Both the position numbers and the translations under genes were made by a program. DNA of 7,061 nt from an uncultured Christensenellaceae bacterium. GTDB lineage: Bacteria > Bacillota > Clostridia > Christensenellales > Pumilibacteraceae. Position 1 is the stretch's first letter. Each line of letters starts with the position of its first letter. The notes beneath the pieces are model-generated. The model did no database searches. It was not told the DNA's origin and saw nothing but the letters and a program-made list of their open reading frames with translations. This document shows, one piece after another, positions 1-5,272 of this stretch. The stretch is taken from assembly GCA_910588315.1 (NCBI GenBank), contig CAJUQF010000101.1, positions 1-7,061 on the forward strand, in the 5' to 3' direction.

Positions 1-760
1 GCGCATGATCGTACTTAACGGTCACGGCGAGATTTTCGTAATCCACGGCGACCGTCATGATATAACCGCAAGCCACGCCGCCGGTAACGCTCCACGGCTC
101 GCTCGTAACGGTTACGCCTTCGACCTCATCTGCGGTCACGTATCCGCCTTCGGCAGTGCCGTGCGATACGACGGGCTTACCCTCAAGAACCGCCTCGACG
201 GCGAAGTTCTTTACCGAGACCTTGCGATCCGCATACTCGTTGGTTCCGAAATACAGGCGCAGTCCGTCTTTCTCTTTTATCGGTCTTTCGTCCGCAACAT
301 ACGCCTTGACGGTGACGCTTTCGTCGCCGAACGCAACGAACAGGTTAGCCGTGGCAGTGCCGCCGGTAATGGGCGCAGTCGCACTTATCGAAAGCTGTTT
401 GCCATTGGGCATCTCTTTAGTATCGGCGATACATTCGAACTCCGGCTCTATCTTGACCGTTTTGGCGGGCATTGTAAAAGTATACTTGCCGTCGGTGAGC
501 GCGACTGTTTTGCCGTCGACTTTAAAGCTTTTAAGCTCGTAGCCGTAATCGACATGCACATTAAGCGTAACGAGATCGCCCTTTTTATACTCGTCCGCGT
601 CGAACGTGACGAGTCCGCCCGCAGTCTCGGTATAGTCGATCACGCTGGGTTTATCGCCGCCCGAACCGCCGTCACCCGAATTGTTGCCGCACGCAACAAA
701 CGCGAACAACGACATCGAGGCAATAAGCGCGACAATGAGTGTGAGTAACCTTTTCTTCAT
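1..760 (-). CDS. Secreted lipoprotein with InlB B-repeat-like domain and possible CBM9-like domain (3' end missing)
   Basis: The frame opens at the ATG at 758-760 and stays open to the left edge, giving 253 visible residues. GGAGG at 771-775 lies 10 bases upstream and supports this start. The N-terminus MKKRLL is followed by a hydrophobic stretch and a lipobox ending F-V-A-C with Cys24, so the product is probably cleaved by signal peptidase II and anchored to the membrane outer face. A Gly/Ser/Asp-rich linker follows (about 25-39). Residues about 40-109 match the divergent InlB B-repeat pattern (YKKGDLVTL, GYELKSFKVDG, YTFTMPAK). Residues about 120-253 are beta-rich, and VKAYVADERPIKEKDGLRLY resembles the pattern of CBM9/DOMON-type sugar-binding domains; this second assignment is weak. 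The start closely resembles that of the 1120-residue lipoprotein in this window. Substrate is unknown, and the rest of the protein lies outside the window. Confidence 0.9.
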   Translation of the reverse strand, partial: MKKRLLTLIVALIASMSLFAFVACGNNSGDGGSGGDKPSVIDYTETAGGLVTFDADEYKKGDLVTLNVHVDYGYELKSFKVDGKTVALTDGKYTFTMPAKTVKIEPEFECIADTKEMPNGKQLSISATAPITGGTATANLFVAFGDESVTVKAYVADERPIKEKDGLRLYFGTNEYADRKVSVKNFAVEAVLEGKPVVSHGTAEGGYVTADEVEGVTVTSEPWSVTGGVACGYIMTVAVDYENLAVTVKYDHA

Positions 761-799
761 GGATAAAAATCCTCCGTAAGATTAGTTTCTATTTTATAT

Positions 800-816
800 A
801 AAACGATATTCGTTTT
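800..816. promoter_or_regulatory. 17-bp perfect palindrome, possible operator
   Basis: AAAACGA (800-806), a 3-base centre, and TCGTTTT (810-816) form a perfect inverted repeat. It sits between the promoter candidates and the lipoprotein start, next to an AT-rich TATAAA (793-798). A dimeric regulator could bind such a site. As RNA it would be a weak hairpin with only two G-C pairs per arm, so a DNA-binding role is more plausible than termination. No regulator gene is visible in the window. Confidence 0.3.
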
Positions 817-932
817 TAACGCGATATACTGTGTACATCATTCCAAGGATAGTCAAATCTGTTTACGTGCGCGATACTCGGCTCTAACGAGATTGTACCG
901 TCACGTATGCATAATAACCGTTCTTCATTCAT
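816..932 (-). CDS. Possible 38-codon small ORF in the leader of the left lipoprotein gene
   Basis: ATG at 930-932 opens a frame of 38 codons ending in TAA at 816-818, downstream of the promoter candidate at 972-1000 and 55 bases before the lipoprotein start. The predicted peptide begins MNEERLLCIRDG and ends near NRFDYPWNDVHSISR. A weak AGGGA at 944-948 sits 11 bases from this ATG; it is better spaced for another ATG (935-937) that opens only a two-codon frame. The codons include TTA three times, unlike the neighbouring long genes, where TTA is almost absent. I recognise no family. It could be a leader peptide, a remnant of a lost gene, or chance. Confidence 0.22.
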   Translation of the reverse strand: MNEERLLCIRDGTISLEPSIAHVNRFDYPWNDVHSISR

Positions 933-971
933 ATCATCGTAAATCCCTGTTAATACTTTGTATATATGTAT

Positions 972-1000
972 ATTATAACCCATAATCCCAAAAATTGCAA
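972..1000 (-). promoter_or_regulatory. Candidate sigma-A-type promoter for the left lipoprotein gene
   Basis: On the minus strand, TTGCAA (995-1000, 4 of 6 match to the -35 consensus) is separated by exactly 17 bases from TATAAT (972-977, 6 of 6). This is the best promoter-like pair I found in the intergenic region and it points at the left lipoprotein gene. The predicted start near 965 leaves a long leader. A downstream TATAAA at 793-798 lacks a convincing -35 box. Confidence 0.55.
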
Positions 1001-1034
1001 TAGTAATTAGTAGACTTACACAAATAAATAGGAA

Positions 1035-1065
1035 ATTATATCATGCAAAAAGCCGAAAGTTACAA
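1035..1065 (-). promoter_or_regulatory. Second promoter candidate with extended -10
   Basis: On the minus strand, TGATATAAT (1035-1043) is a perfect extended -10 element. The best -35 is TTGTAA at 1060-1065, with a 19-base spacer that is longer than usual. It would serve the same gene as the promoter at 972-1000, or could be a chance match in AT-rich DNA. Confidence 0.3.
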
Positions 1066-1091
1066 AACACATTCGAAGTTTACCTATATGA

Positions 1092-1144
1092 ATCGCATGC
1101 AAGTCTAAAGCTCCCTACAAACATCTTTCTATTATTGCTTTACG
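1092..1144. repeat. Degenerate right half of a repeat unit at the left array edge
   Basis: CTCCCTACAAA (1111-1121) followed by an ATCTTTCTATTATTGCTTTACG-like tail matches the right end of unit 3. The upstream part (GCATGCAAGTCTAAAGCTC) aligns only loosely with hairpin H2 and has lost most of the pairing. The matching left half is absent. Confidence 0.7.
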
Positions 1145-1145
1145 G

Positions 1146-1252
1146 TAAGCATTTACATTGCGTAATTCGTAGGGCAGGCAGACTCTTGCCTGCCGTTTCT
1201 CGGATCATTGTTTGTCATCATGCGGAGCGCATGGGTCTGCGCTCCCTACGAA
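1146..1252. repeat. Repeat unit 1 (intact, two hairpins)
   Basis: The boundaries TTCGTAGGG (1166-1174) and CCCTACGAA (1244-1252) are perfect inverted repeats, 87 bp end to end. Hairpin H1 pairs GGCAGGCA (1173-1180) with TGCCTGCC (1187-1194) around a 6-base loop. Hairpin H2 pairs GGAGCGCA (1224-1231) with TGCGCTCC (1238-1245) around a 6-base loop. The whole block is identical to unit 2. Confidence 0.93.
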
Positions 1253-1326
1253 CATCTTTCTGTTATTGCTTTACGATATTACATATACAAATATCCGTGT
1301 ACGTCGATTCTGTATTTGCTTTACGT

Positions 1327-1433
1327 TAAGCATTTACATTGCGTAATTCGTAGGGCAGGCAGACTCTTGCCTGCCGTTTCTCGGATCATTGTTTGTCATC
1401 ATGCGGAGCGCATGGGTCTGCGCTCCCTACGAA
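1327..1433. repeat. Repeat unit 2 (identical to unit 1)
   Basis: All 107 bases match unit 1, with boundaries at 1347-1355 and 1425-1433. It is separated from unit 1 by a longer AT-rich linker (1276-1317) flanked by two near-copies of TTATTGCTTTACG. This suggests recent duplication or gene conversion. Confidence 0.93.
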
Positions 1434-1506
1434 GGTCGGTTCCATTATTGCTTTACGATAAAATAAAGATACGTTTTAACATAGTCATAATTTCTTTACT
1501 TTCCGA

Positions 1507-1610
1507 TAAGCATTTACATTGTGCAATTCGTAGGGCGGTCAGACCGTCTGCCACTCCACGAATTATTGCTTTGCCACACACGGAGCGCAAGGGTCTGCGC
1601 TCCCTACAAA
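1507..1610. repeat. Repeat unit 3 (diverged H1, intact H2)
   Basis: Left boundary TTCGTAGGG is at 1527-1535 and right boundary CCCTACAAA at 1602-1610, 84 bp end to end. H2 keeps the full 8-bp stem (1582-1589 with 1596-1603) with one loop change. H1 differs: CGGTC-A-GACCG and CAGAC-C-GTCTG (1536-1550) are alternative self-complementary cores that replace the stem of units 1 and 2. Confidence 0.88.
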
Positions 1611-1635
1611 TATCTTCCTATAATTGCTTTACGGC

Positions 1636-1735
1636 AAGCATTTACATTGCGTAATTCGTAGGGCAGGCAGACCGTCTGCCGCTCTTTTGCTTATTGCTTT
1701 GCCATAAACGGAACGAATAAAGTCTAAAGATCATT
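1636..1735. repeat. Repeat unit 4 (H1 present, H2 degenerate)
   Basis: Lead-in and left boundary TTCGTAGGG (1655-1663) are intact. H1 contains GCAGAC-C-GTCTGC (1667-1679). The expected H2 region (about 1709-1732) has lost its stem and the CCCTACGAA end. It keeps AAGTCTAAAG, which also occurs in the degenerate half unit at the other array edge. Confidence 0.8.
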
Positions 1736-1750
1736 GCCTTTTAATCGGCA

Positions 1751-1787
1751 AACATTCCCCCGTGCGCGGAAAGCACGGGAGAATGTT
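1751..1787 (-). terminator. Probable intrinsic terminator of the 1120-residue lipoprotein transcript
   Basis: Two 15-base arms (1751-1765 and 1773-1787) pair fully in minus-strand RNA, with one G-U wobble, around a 7-base loop. It lies 41 bases after the lipoprotein stop codon. The U-tract is short (UUU, then GCCGAUU), so termination may be less efficient than at a canonical site. On the plus strand the arm carries one mismatch, no T-run follows, and there is no gene to terminate. Confidence 0.7.
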
Positions 1788-1828
1788 CCGAAATAGGAGG
1801 AAGCGAATTGTCAGATTGATTGTTGCGC

Positions 1829-4800
1829 TTATTCAGTTGCCGCTGCGCCGCCGCTTACGGCTACGCCGGCGATCGCGACGTTGCTGCCTGCGGTCTTGTT
1901 GATACCGACGGTTAGATATTCTTCAGTCGTTGCGGTGATGTTGACCGTTACGGCAAACGCTCTGTTCTGTCCTGCGGATTTTTCGGCGACCGTGCCGAGA
2001 TACAGCCTGTTGCCGTGCGAATCGTAAACGAAGAACTCATAGCTCGAATCCCAACCGTTGACAAAAAGCGTAATGGTCTTTACGTCGGCATTGACCTTGA
2101 CCTTGGTGGCGAACATACTGTCGTCGGCAAGTCCGTTGTCATGCCAGCCCGCGCCGAGTCCATGCTTATCGGTGTCGCCGTCGCTGCATTCCGACGCGTT
2201 CTTAGTGCTGTCGCCGTCGGTCCAGGTAAACTTGGCTTTATAATCCCATGCCTGATTGCCTTCACGCTTAGCGCAGTTAGTATACATAAGCGATTGAATA
2301 TAATCGGAGTCGTTCTTTTGCATAACGTTCTTCGAGCCTGCATCGGGGATCTCGATGTTATAAAGCATCCAGTCGAGCGTGCCGACTTCGCTCATATTGA
2401 ACGAATCGTTATCCGGACCGTTAAGCTCGCGTTTATCCACCGTAACGCTCGTCGTTGCTTCGGATTTAAGCGTGGTATCCGCGATGGCTATTGCCTGCAT
2501 ACGAAGGTTCGCCGTGGCACCGTCATCTATCGCCGTAGGATCGAGTTTCAACTTCAACGTGGTCTGCTCGGCGGTTTCGACGCTGAAAGTAACGACAAGC
2601 GAAACGCCGCCGGATTTTTTATCGAACGACTGCGACGCAAGTTCTTTGTCGCCGTCGAGAAGAGCTACCTTGCCGGCAGTGGTCTGCCATGCGCCGGTAT
2701 ACACTTCGATATCGTGTTTGCCTGCGGGAACGACGATGTCGAACGAGAACGCCGTACCCTTGCTGTATTTGTTGAATACGGTCATATCGGTGGCGCTGTC
2801 TTTTGCGGTCGAGCTTGCCTTAGGCGCGCCGCCTTCGAAGTACACATACATGCCGGAGCCGTTATTTTCGCCTGCCGCGCCGGATACGCCGGTACCGCGA
2901 ATAAGATCGCCTTCGCTGTCGGGCGTTATAGCCGCAGGATGTTCGGTCTCGTTATAGAGATAATATTCCCAATAAATGTAGTGCGGAGCGGTCAAGTCGA
3001 AGAATCTGCCCGTGGCATTTTCCTGTCTGGAAGTTACAGCCGCTTTTGCTACGACGACTTTGACGCTCATGGTCTTACTGTCTACTTCGACGTCGACAGT
3101 GGTCTCGCCTTCCGCGACCGCGGTGACTTTGCCTGTCGAATCGACCGTCGCGATTCCCGTATCGTTGGAAGTGTACGTGACGGTACCGGTAAAGCCGGCG
3201 GGTTCGGACGTGACTACGATATTGTGCGATTGTCCGGAAAGGAGCGACACGGTCTCTGCGTTGAGCGAATAGTTGTAACCAACGTTTACGGTGAACTCGC
3301 GTACTCTGCCGTTGACGGTGACGGTTATCTTAGCCGTGCCGTCGGAAACCGCGGTAATAAGACCGCTTTCATTGACCGTCGCGACCGCAGGGGTATCGGA
3401 AACGAACGTCGCCGTTCCTTCGTAGTCCTCACCGTTTTCGGTGATCTCTATCTGTTTTGTTCCGTTGTCTACAAGACGGGCGGAATATTCTTTAAGTCTG
3501 TAAACGTTGCCGGAAACCGTTGCGCCCGCAAGCGACAGGAAACCGTTGTTTACTATCTTAGCAGCCTTGAGTACGATCTTGACTTCCGTCGCCTCTTTGA
3601 CGTCGACGGTGACTGCGACGCAATCCGCAACGGACGCGACTTCGCTGCTGAACGACTTGACGCCGAGAACTTTGTCTCCTACGTATACCGTAGCTTCACA
3701 GGTCGCACAGAACGTACCGGCATAGATCTTGATGGTGGATTCGCCGGGGAATACTTTGACGACAAATTCCAATGCCGTGCCTTCCGGCGTGATGTTGTCG
3801 CCCGTCAAATATGCTTTGGTGCCGTTGTTGGTCCAGCCGCCGTCGCCGCCGTTTTGCGTATCTTTGTTGCAATTTCCGCAAGAACAGGTTTTGCTTGTCG
3901 CGCCGCCGTCCCAGGAAAGCCATGCTTTGTAATCGCCCAAATAATGTTTGCCGGTCTGTATTATCGGACGAGTGCTGTTTATAATATCTTCCGCAACGGT
4001 ATCGTATTGTTTATGGTTGATCTCGCTTTGAGCGATATACTGTTCCCAATACTCCGCACCGTCGCTGAGACTGATGGGATTGTCTTTATCCATCTCGAGT
4101 TCGGTTACGGTATAATCTTTAAGATAAACATTGGCTACGGTCACTTCGCAAGTGAGCTTTTTGCCGTCGATCGTCGCCGTAATCGTCGCCGTGCCGTTAT
4201 CGAGCGCGGTAACGACGCCTTCGGGGCTTACCGATACTACGGTATCGCCTTCGGTGACTTCAAACGCTTTGGTGTGCTGCGCGCCGCCGGGCAACAGTCT
4301 CAGTTCGAGTTCCTTGGAATCGCCTACGTGAAGGTTCATCGTCTTTTGCATATCGACAACGGAGTTGACGGTGACTTCGCACTTGCCTACTTCTTTGCCG
4401 TTATCTTTGACGGTGACTTCCGCAGTACCCAAGCCGAGCGTGGTTATCTTGCCGTTGGGGTCCACGGATATGATGCTTGCGCCTTCCGCCGCAACCTCGA
4501 ACGTGAAGTTGGTGGGTCTGTTGGGCGTTACGGACGCTTCGATCTTGGCGGTCGTATCGCCGAAATCTACTTCGAGCGTATCGGTTACATTATATACGTA
4601 TTGAATGACCGTTATCGCACAAGAATCAACGACTTCTTCGTCGACGATCGCGTCGATCGTAACGTCGCCGGGAGCCTTGGCGGTAACGACGCCTTCGTCG
4701 GTAACCGATGCGATATCGCTGTCGCTCGATTCGAACTTAACTTCGAACTGTCGCTCGGGCGTGCATGTGAGTTCGAGTTCGAGCGTATCGCCCACTTCGA

Positions 4801-5191
4801 GTTCCTCGTCCGTGGTGTTGAGCATGTATGTATAAAGCGTTTGCGCTTCTTCAACGGTGATCGCGCAGGAAAGCTCTTTGCCGTCGACTTTGGCTTTGAC
4901 GGTAGCTTTGCCCTTGCCGACCGCCGTGACCTTACCGGTCTGATCGACGGTAACGACGCCGCTTGCCGGAGAGACCGACCAAGTCGGTTTCAATTCTTTG
5001 CTCGGGGTAGCGGTTACGGTGAGAGTGATCTCGTCGCCTACCGTAAGCGTTTCTTCGGTCTTGCTTATAGTATACTTGTACTTATCGCCGCCGCTCTGCG
5101 AGGGTTCGTCTTCGCCGCACGCGACAAAAACGAGACAGACCGACAGCACACTTACTATAAGCGCGATCAGTGACAGTAGTCTTTTTTTCAT
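1829..5191 (-). CDS. Large surface lipoprotein: six Big_2-type Ig-like domains plus three carbohydrate-binding-like beta-sandwich modules
   Basis: This is a complete gene of 1120 residues. ATG at 5189-5191 is preceded by AGGAGGAG (5195-5202) at good spacing. The N-terminus MKKRLLSLIALIVSV and lipobox F-V-A-C (Cys25) indicate a signal peptidase II lipoprotein, followed by an acidic Ser/Gly linker. Ig-like domains of the Big_2 type lie at about 38-116, 119-197, 199-276, 279-355, 563-637 and 640-716. They show the recurring pattern of a G-x-V-T-A turn followed by GxAxVxV (for example TGKVTAVGKGKATV). Between and after them are three modules of about 180 residues: A (370-561), B (728-904) and C (928-1114). 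C closely resembles two modules on the neighbouring GH31 enzyme (LDWMLYN, FTWTDGD, VAIAGVAVSG). Module A carries a CxCxxC and a CxxC motif. There is no catalytic domain I recognise and no sortase or dockerin signal. The likely role is glycan binding or scaffolding at the cell surface, as an inference from architecture and position. Confidence 0.95.
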   Translation of the reverse strand: MKKRLLSLIALIVSVLSVCLVFVACGEDEPSQSGGDKYKYTISKTEETLTVGDEITLTVTATPSKELKPTWSVSPASGVVTVDQTGKVTAVGKGKATVKAKVDGKELSCAITVEEAQTLYTYMLNTTDEELEVGDTLELELTCTPERQFEVKFESSDSDIASVTDEGVVTAKAPGDVTIDAIVDEEVVDSCAITVIQYVYNVTDTLEVDFGDTTAKIEASVTPNRPTNFTFEVAAEGASIISVDPNGKITTLGLGTAEVTVKDNGKEVGKCEVTVNSVVDMQKTMNLHVGDSKELELRLLPGGAQHTKAFEVTEGDTVVSVSPEGVVTALDNGTATITATIDGKKLTCEVTVANVYLKDYTVTELEMDKDNPISLSDGAEYWEQYIAQSEINHKQYDTVAEDIINSTRPIIQTGKHYLGDYKAWLSWDGGATSKTCSCGNCNKDTQNGGDGGWTNNGTKAYLTGDNITPEGTALEFVVKVFPGESTIKIYAGTFCATCEATVYVGDKVLGVKSFSSEVASVADCVAVTVDVKEATEVKIVLKAAKIVNNGFLSLAGATVSGNVYRLKEYSARLVDNGTKQIEITENGEDYEGTATFVSDTPAVATVNESGLITAVSDGTAKITVTVNGRVREFTVNVGYNYSLNAETVSLLSGQSHNIVVTSEPAGFTGTVTYTSNDTGIATVDSTGKVTAVAEGETTVDVEVDSKTMSVKVVVAKAAVTSRQENATGRFFDLTAPHYIYWEYYLYNETEHPAAITPDSEGDLIRGTGVSGAAGENNGSGMYVYFEGGAPKASSTAKDSATDMTVFNKYSKGTAFSFDIVVPAGKHDIEVYTGAWQTTAGKVALLDGDKELASQSFDKKSGGVSLVVTFSVETAEQTTLKLKLDPTAIDDGATANLRMQAIAIADTTLKSEATTSVTVDKRELNGPDNDSFNMSEVGTLDWMLYNIEIPDAGSKNVMQKNDSDYIQSLMYTNCAKREGNQAWDYKAKFTWTDGDSTKNASECSDGDTDKHGLGAGWHDNGLADDSMFATKVKVNADVKTITLFVNGWDSSYEFFVYDSHGNRLYLGTVAEKSAGQNRAFAVTVNITATTEEYLTVGINKTAGSNVAIAGVAVSGGAAATE
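1847..2410 (-). other. Module C of the lipoprotein (C-terminal)
   Basis: The order is FNMSEVGTLDWMLYN, YKAKFTWTDGDS, a Gly-rich loop, VKTITLFVNGWDSS, FFVYDSHGNRLY, VTVNITATTEEYLTVGI, NVAIAGVAVSG. It is closer to the two enzyme modules than to B, the copy just before it in the same protein. Confidence 0.68.
2480..3016 (-). other. Module B of the lipoprotein
   Basis: The order is FFDLTAPHYIYWEYYLYN, a Gly-rich segment (AAGENNGSGMYVYFEGG), FDIVVPAGKHDIEVYTGAW, KVALLDGDKELA, TLKLKLDPTA, RMQAIAIA. It shares the YTGAW strand and the final strand with the other modules and has YWEYY where C, 1 and 2 have DW. It is the most diverged copy. Confidence 0.55.
3512..4084 (-). other. Module A of the lipoprotein, with Cys-rich insertion
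   Basis: The order is ISLSDGAEYWEQYI, YKAWLSWDGG, a Cys-containing Gly-rich loop, FVVKVFPGESTIKIYAGTF, VTVDVKEATEVKIVLKA, LSLAGATVSG. The later strands align well with modules C and 2. The first motif is YWEQY rather than DW. Confidence 0.65.
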
Positions 5192-5206
5192 ATTCTCCTC
5201 CTATTA

Positions 5207-5229
5207 CGGCACGACCGTCCGCCGTGCCG
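5207..5229 (-). promoter_or_regulatory. Intergenic hairpin just upstream of the lipoprotein ribosome binding site
   Basis: CGGCAC (5207-5212) and GTGCCG (5224-5229) form a 6-bp perfect stem around an 11-base loop in the 81-base gap between the GH31 stop and the lipoprotein start. In minus-strand RNA the stem ends 4 bases before the AGGAGGAG site. No U-run follows, so it is not a typical terminator. It fits better as an intercistronic structure that affects stability, processing or translation. No convincing promoter is visible in this gap. Confidence 0.45.
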
Positions 5230-5272
5230 ATAATTGACTTTGTTAAAAACACGTTAGTTTATTCGATGCCGG

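Larger units (their letters stand above)
771..1090 (-). promoter_or_regulatory. AT-rich leader and promoter region of the left lipoprotein gene
   Basis: This stretch of about 320 bases has no gene of ordinary size. It lies between the palindromic repeat array and the left lipoprotein gene, and is markedly more AT-rich than the flanking genes. It contains two minus-strand promoter candidates (972-1000 and 1035-1043), a 38-codon small ORF (816-932), a 17-bp palindrome (800-816) and the GGAGG ribosome binding site (771-775). If transcription starts from the better promoter, near 965, the untranslated leader would be about 205 bases. I recognise no known riboswitch or T-box in it. Confidence 0.6.
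1095..1735. repeat. Array of palindromic intergenic repeats (four units plus a degenerate half unit)
   Basis: Between the terminator of the 1120-residue lipoprotein gene and the leader of the left lipoprotein gene is a cluster of related units. Each unit has a lead-in AAGCATTTACATTG (starts 1147, 1328, 1508, 1636), a left boundary TTCGTAGGG, hairpin H1, a middle spacer, hairpin H2 and a right boundary CCCTACRAA. Boundary-to-boundary periods are 181, 180 and 128 bases. Seven near-copies of TTATTGCTTTRCS (starts 1132, 1263, 1313, 1445, 1563, 1621, 1691) join the hairpins and units. The outermost copies are degenerate and share AAGTCTAAAG. The architecture resembles REP/BIME or MITE-type palindromic repeats. 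No transposase is present and I cannot name the family. Confidence 0.9.

Noticed and set aside
5..748. 247-codon open frame on the plus strand
   Set aside because: It is an exact codon-register antisense of the left lipoprotein gene, whose start, ribosome binding site, signal peptide and domains are clear.
1135..1654. Open frames of 64 and 148 codons on the plus strand across the repeat array
   Set aside because: They are translations of the palindromic repeats. The peptides repeat the same segment because the DNA repeats, and no ribosome binding site or domain supports them.
1095..1735. CRISPR array
   Set aside because: The repeats are long (about 85-107 bp), few and variable, with related linkers instead of unique spacers of even length. 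No cas gene is present.
1092..1735. Complete insertion sequence
   Set aside because: There is no transposase frame, and the terminal inverted repeats bound units of under 90 bp. At most this is a non-autonomous element cluster.
1795..1828. AGGAGG on the plus strand as a ribosome binding site
   Set aside because: The only nearby start (TTG) runs into a stop after two codons, and the region lies just beyond the 3' end of a minus-strand gene.
2015..5173. 1052-codon open frame on the plus strand
   Set aside because: It is an exact codon-register antisense of the 1120-residue lipoprotein gene. It has a GTG start, no ribosome binding site and an Arg/Phe/Asp-rich translation without domains. It stays open because the sense gene avoids TTA, CTA and TCA.
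5207..5229. Intrinsic terminator after the GH31 gene
   Set aside because: The stem has only 6 pairs with an 11-base loop and is followed by AATAGGAGG, not a U-run, so read-through into the lipoprotein gene is more likely.
5235..5263. TTGACT on the plus strand as a promoter
   Set aside because: No -10 box lies at usable spacing and there is no plus-strand gene to drive.
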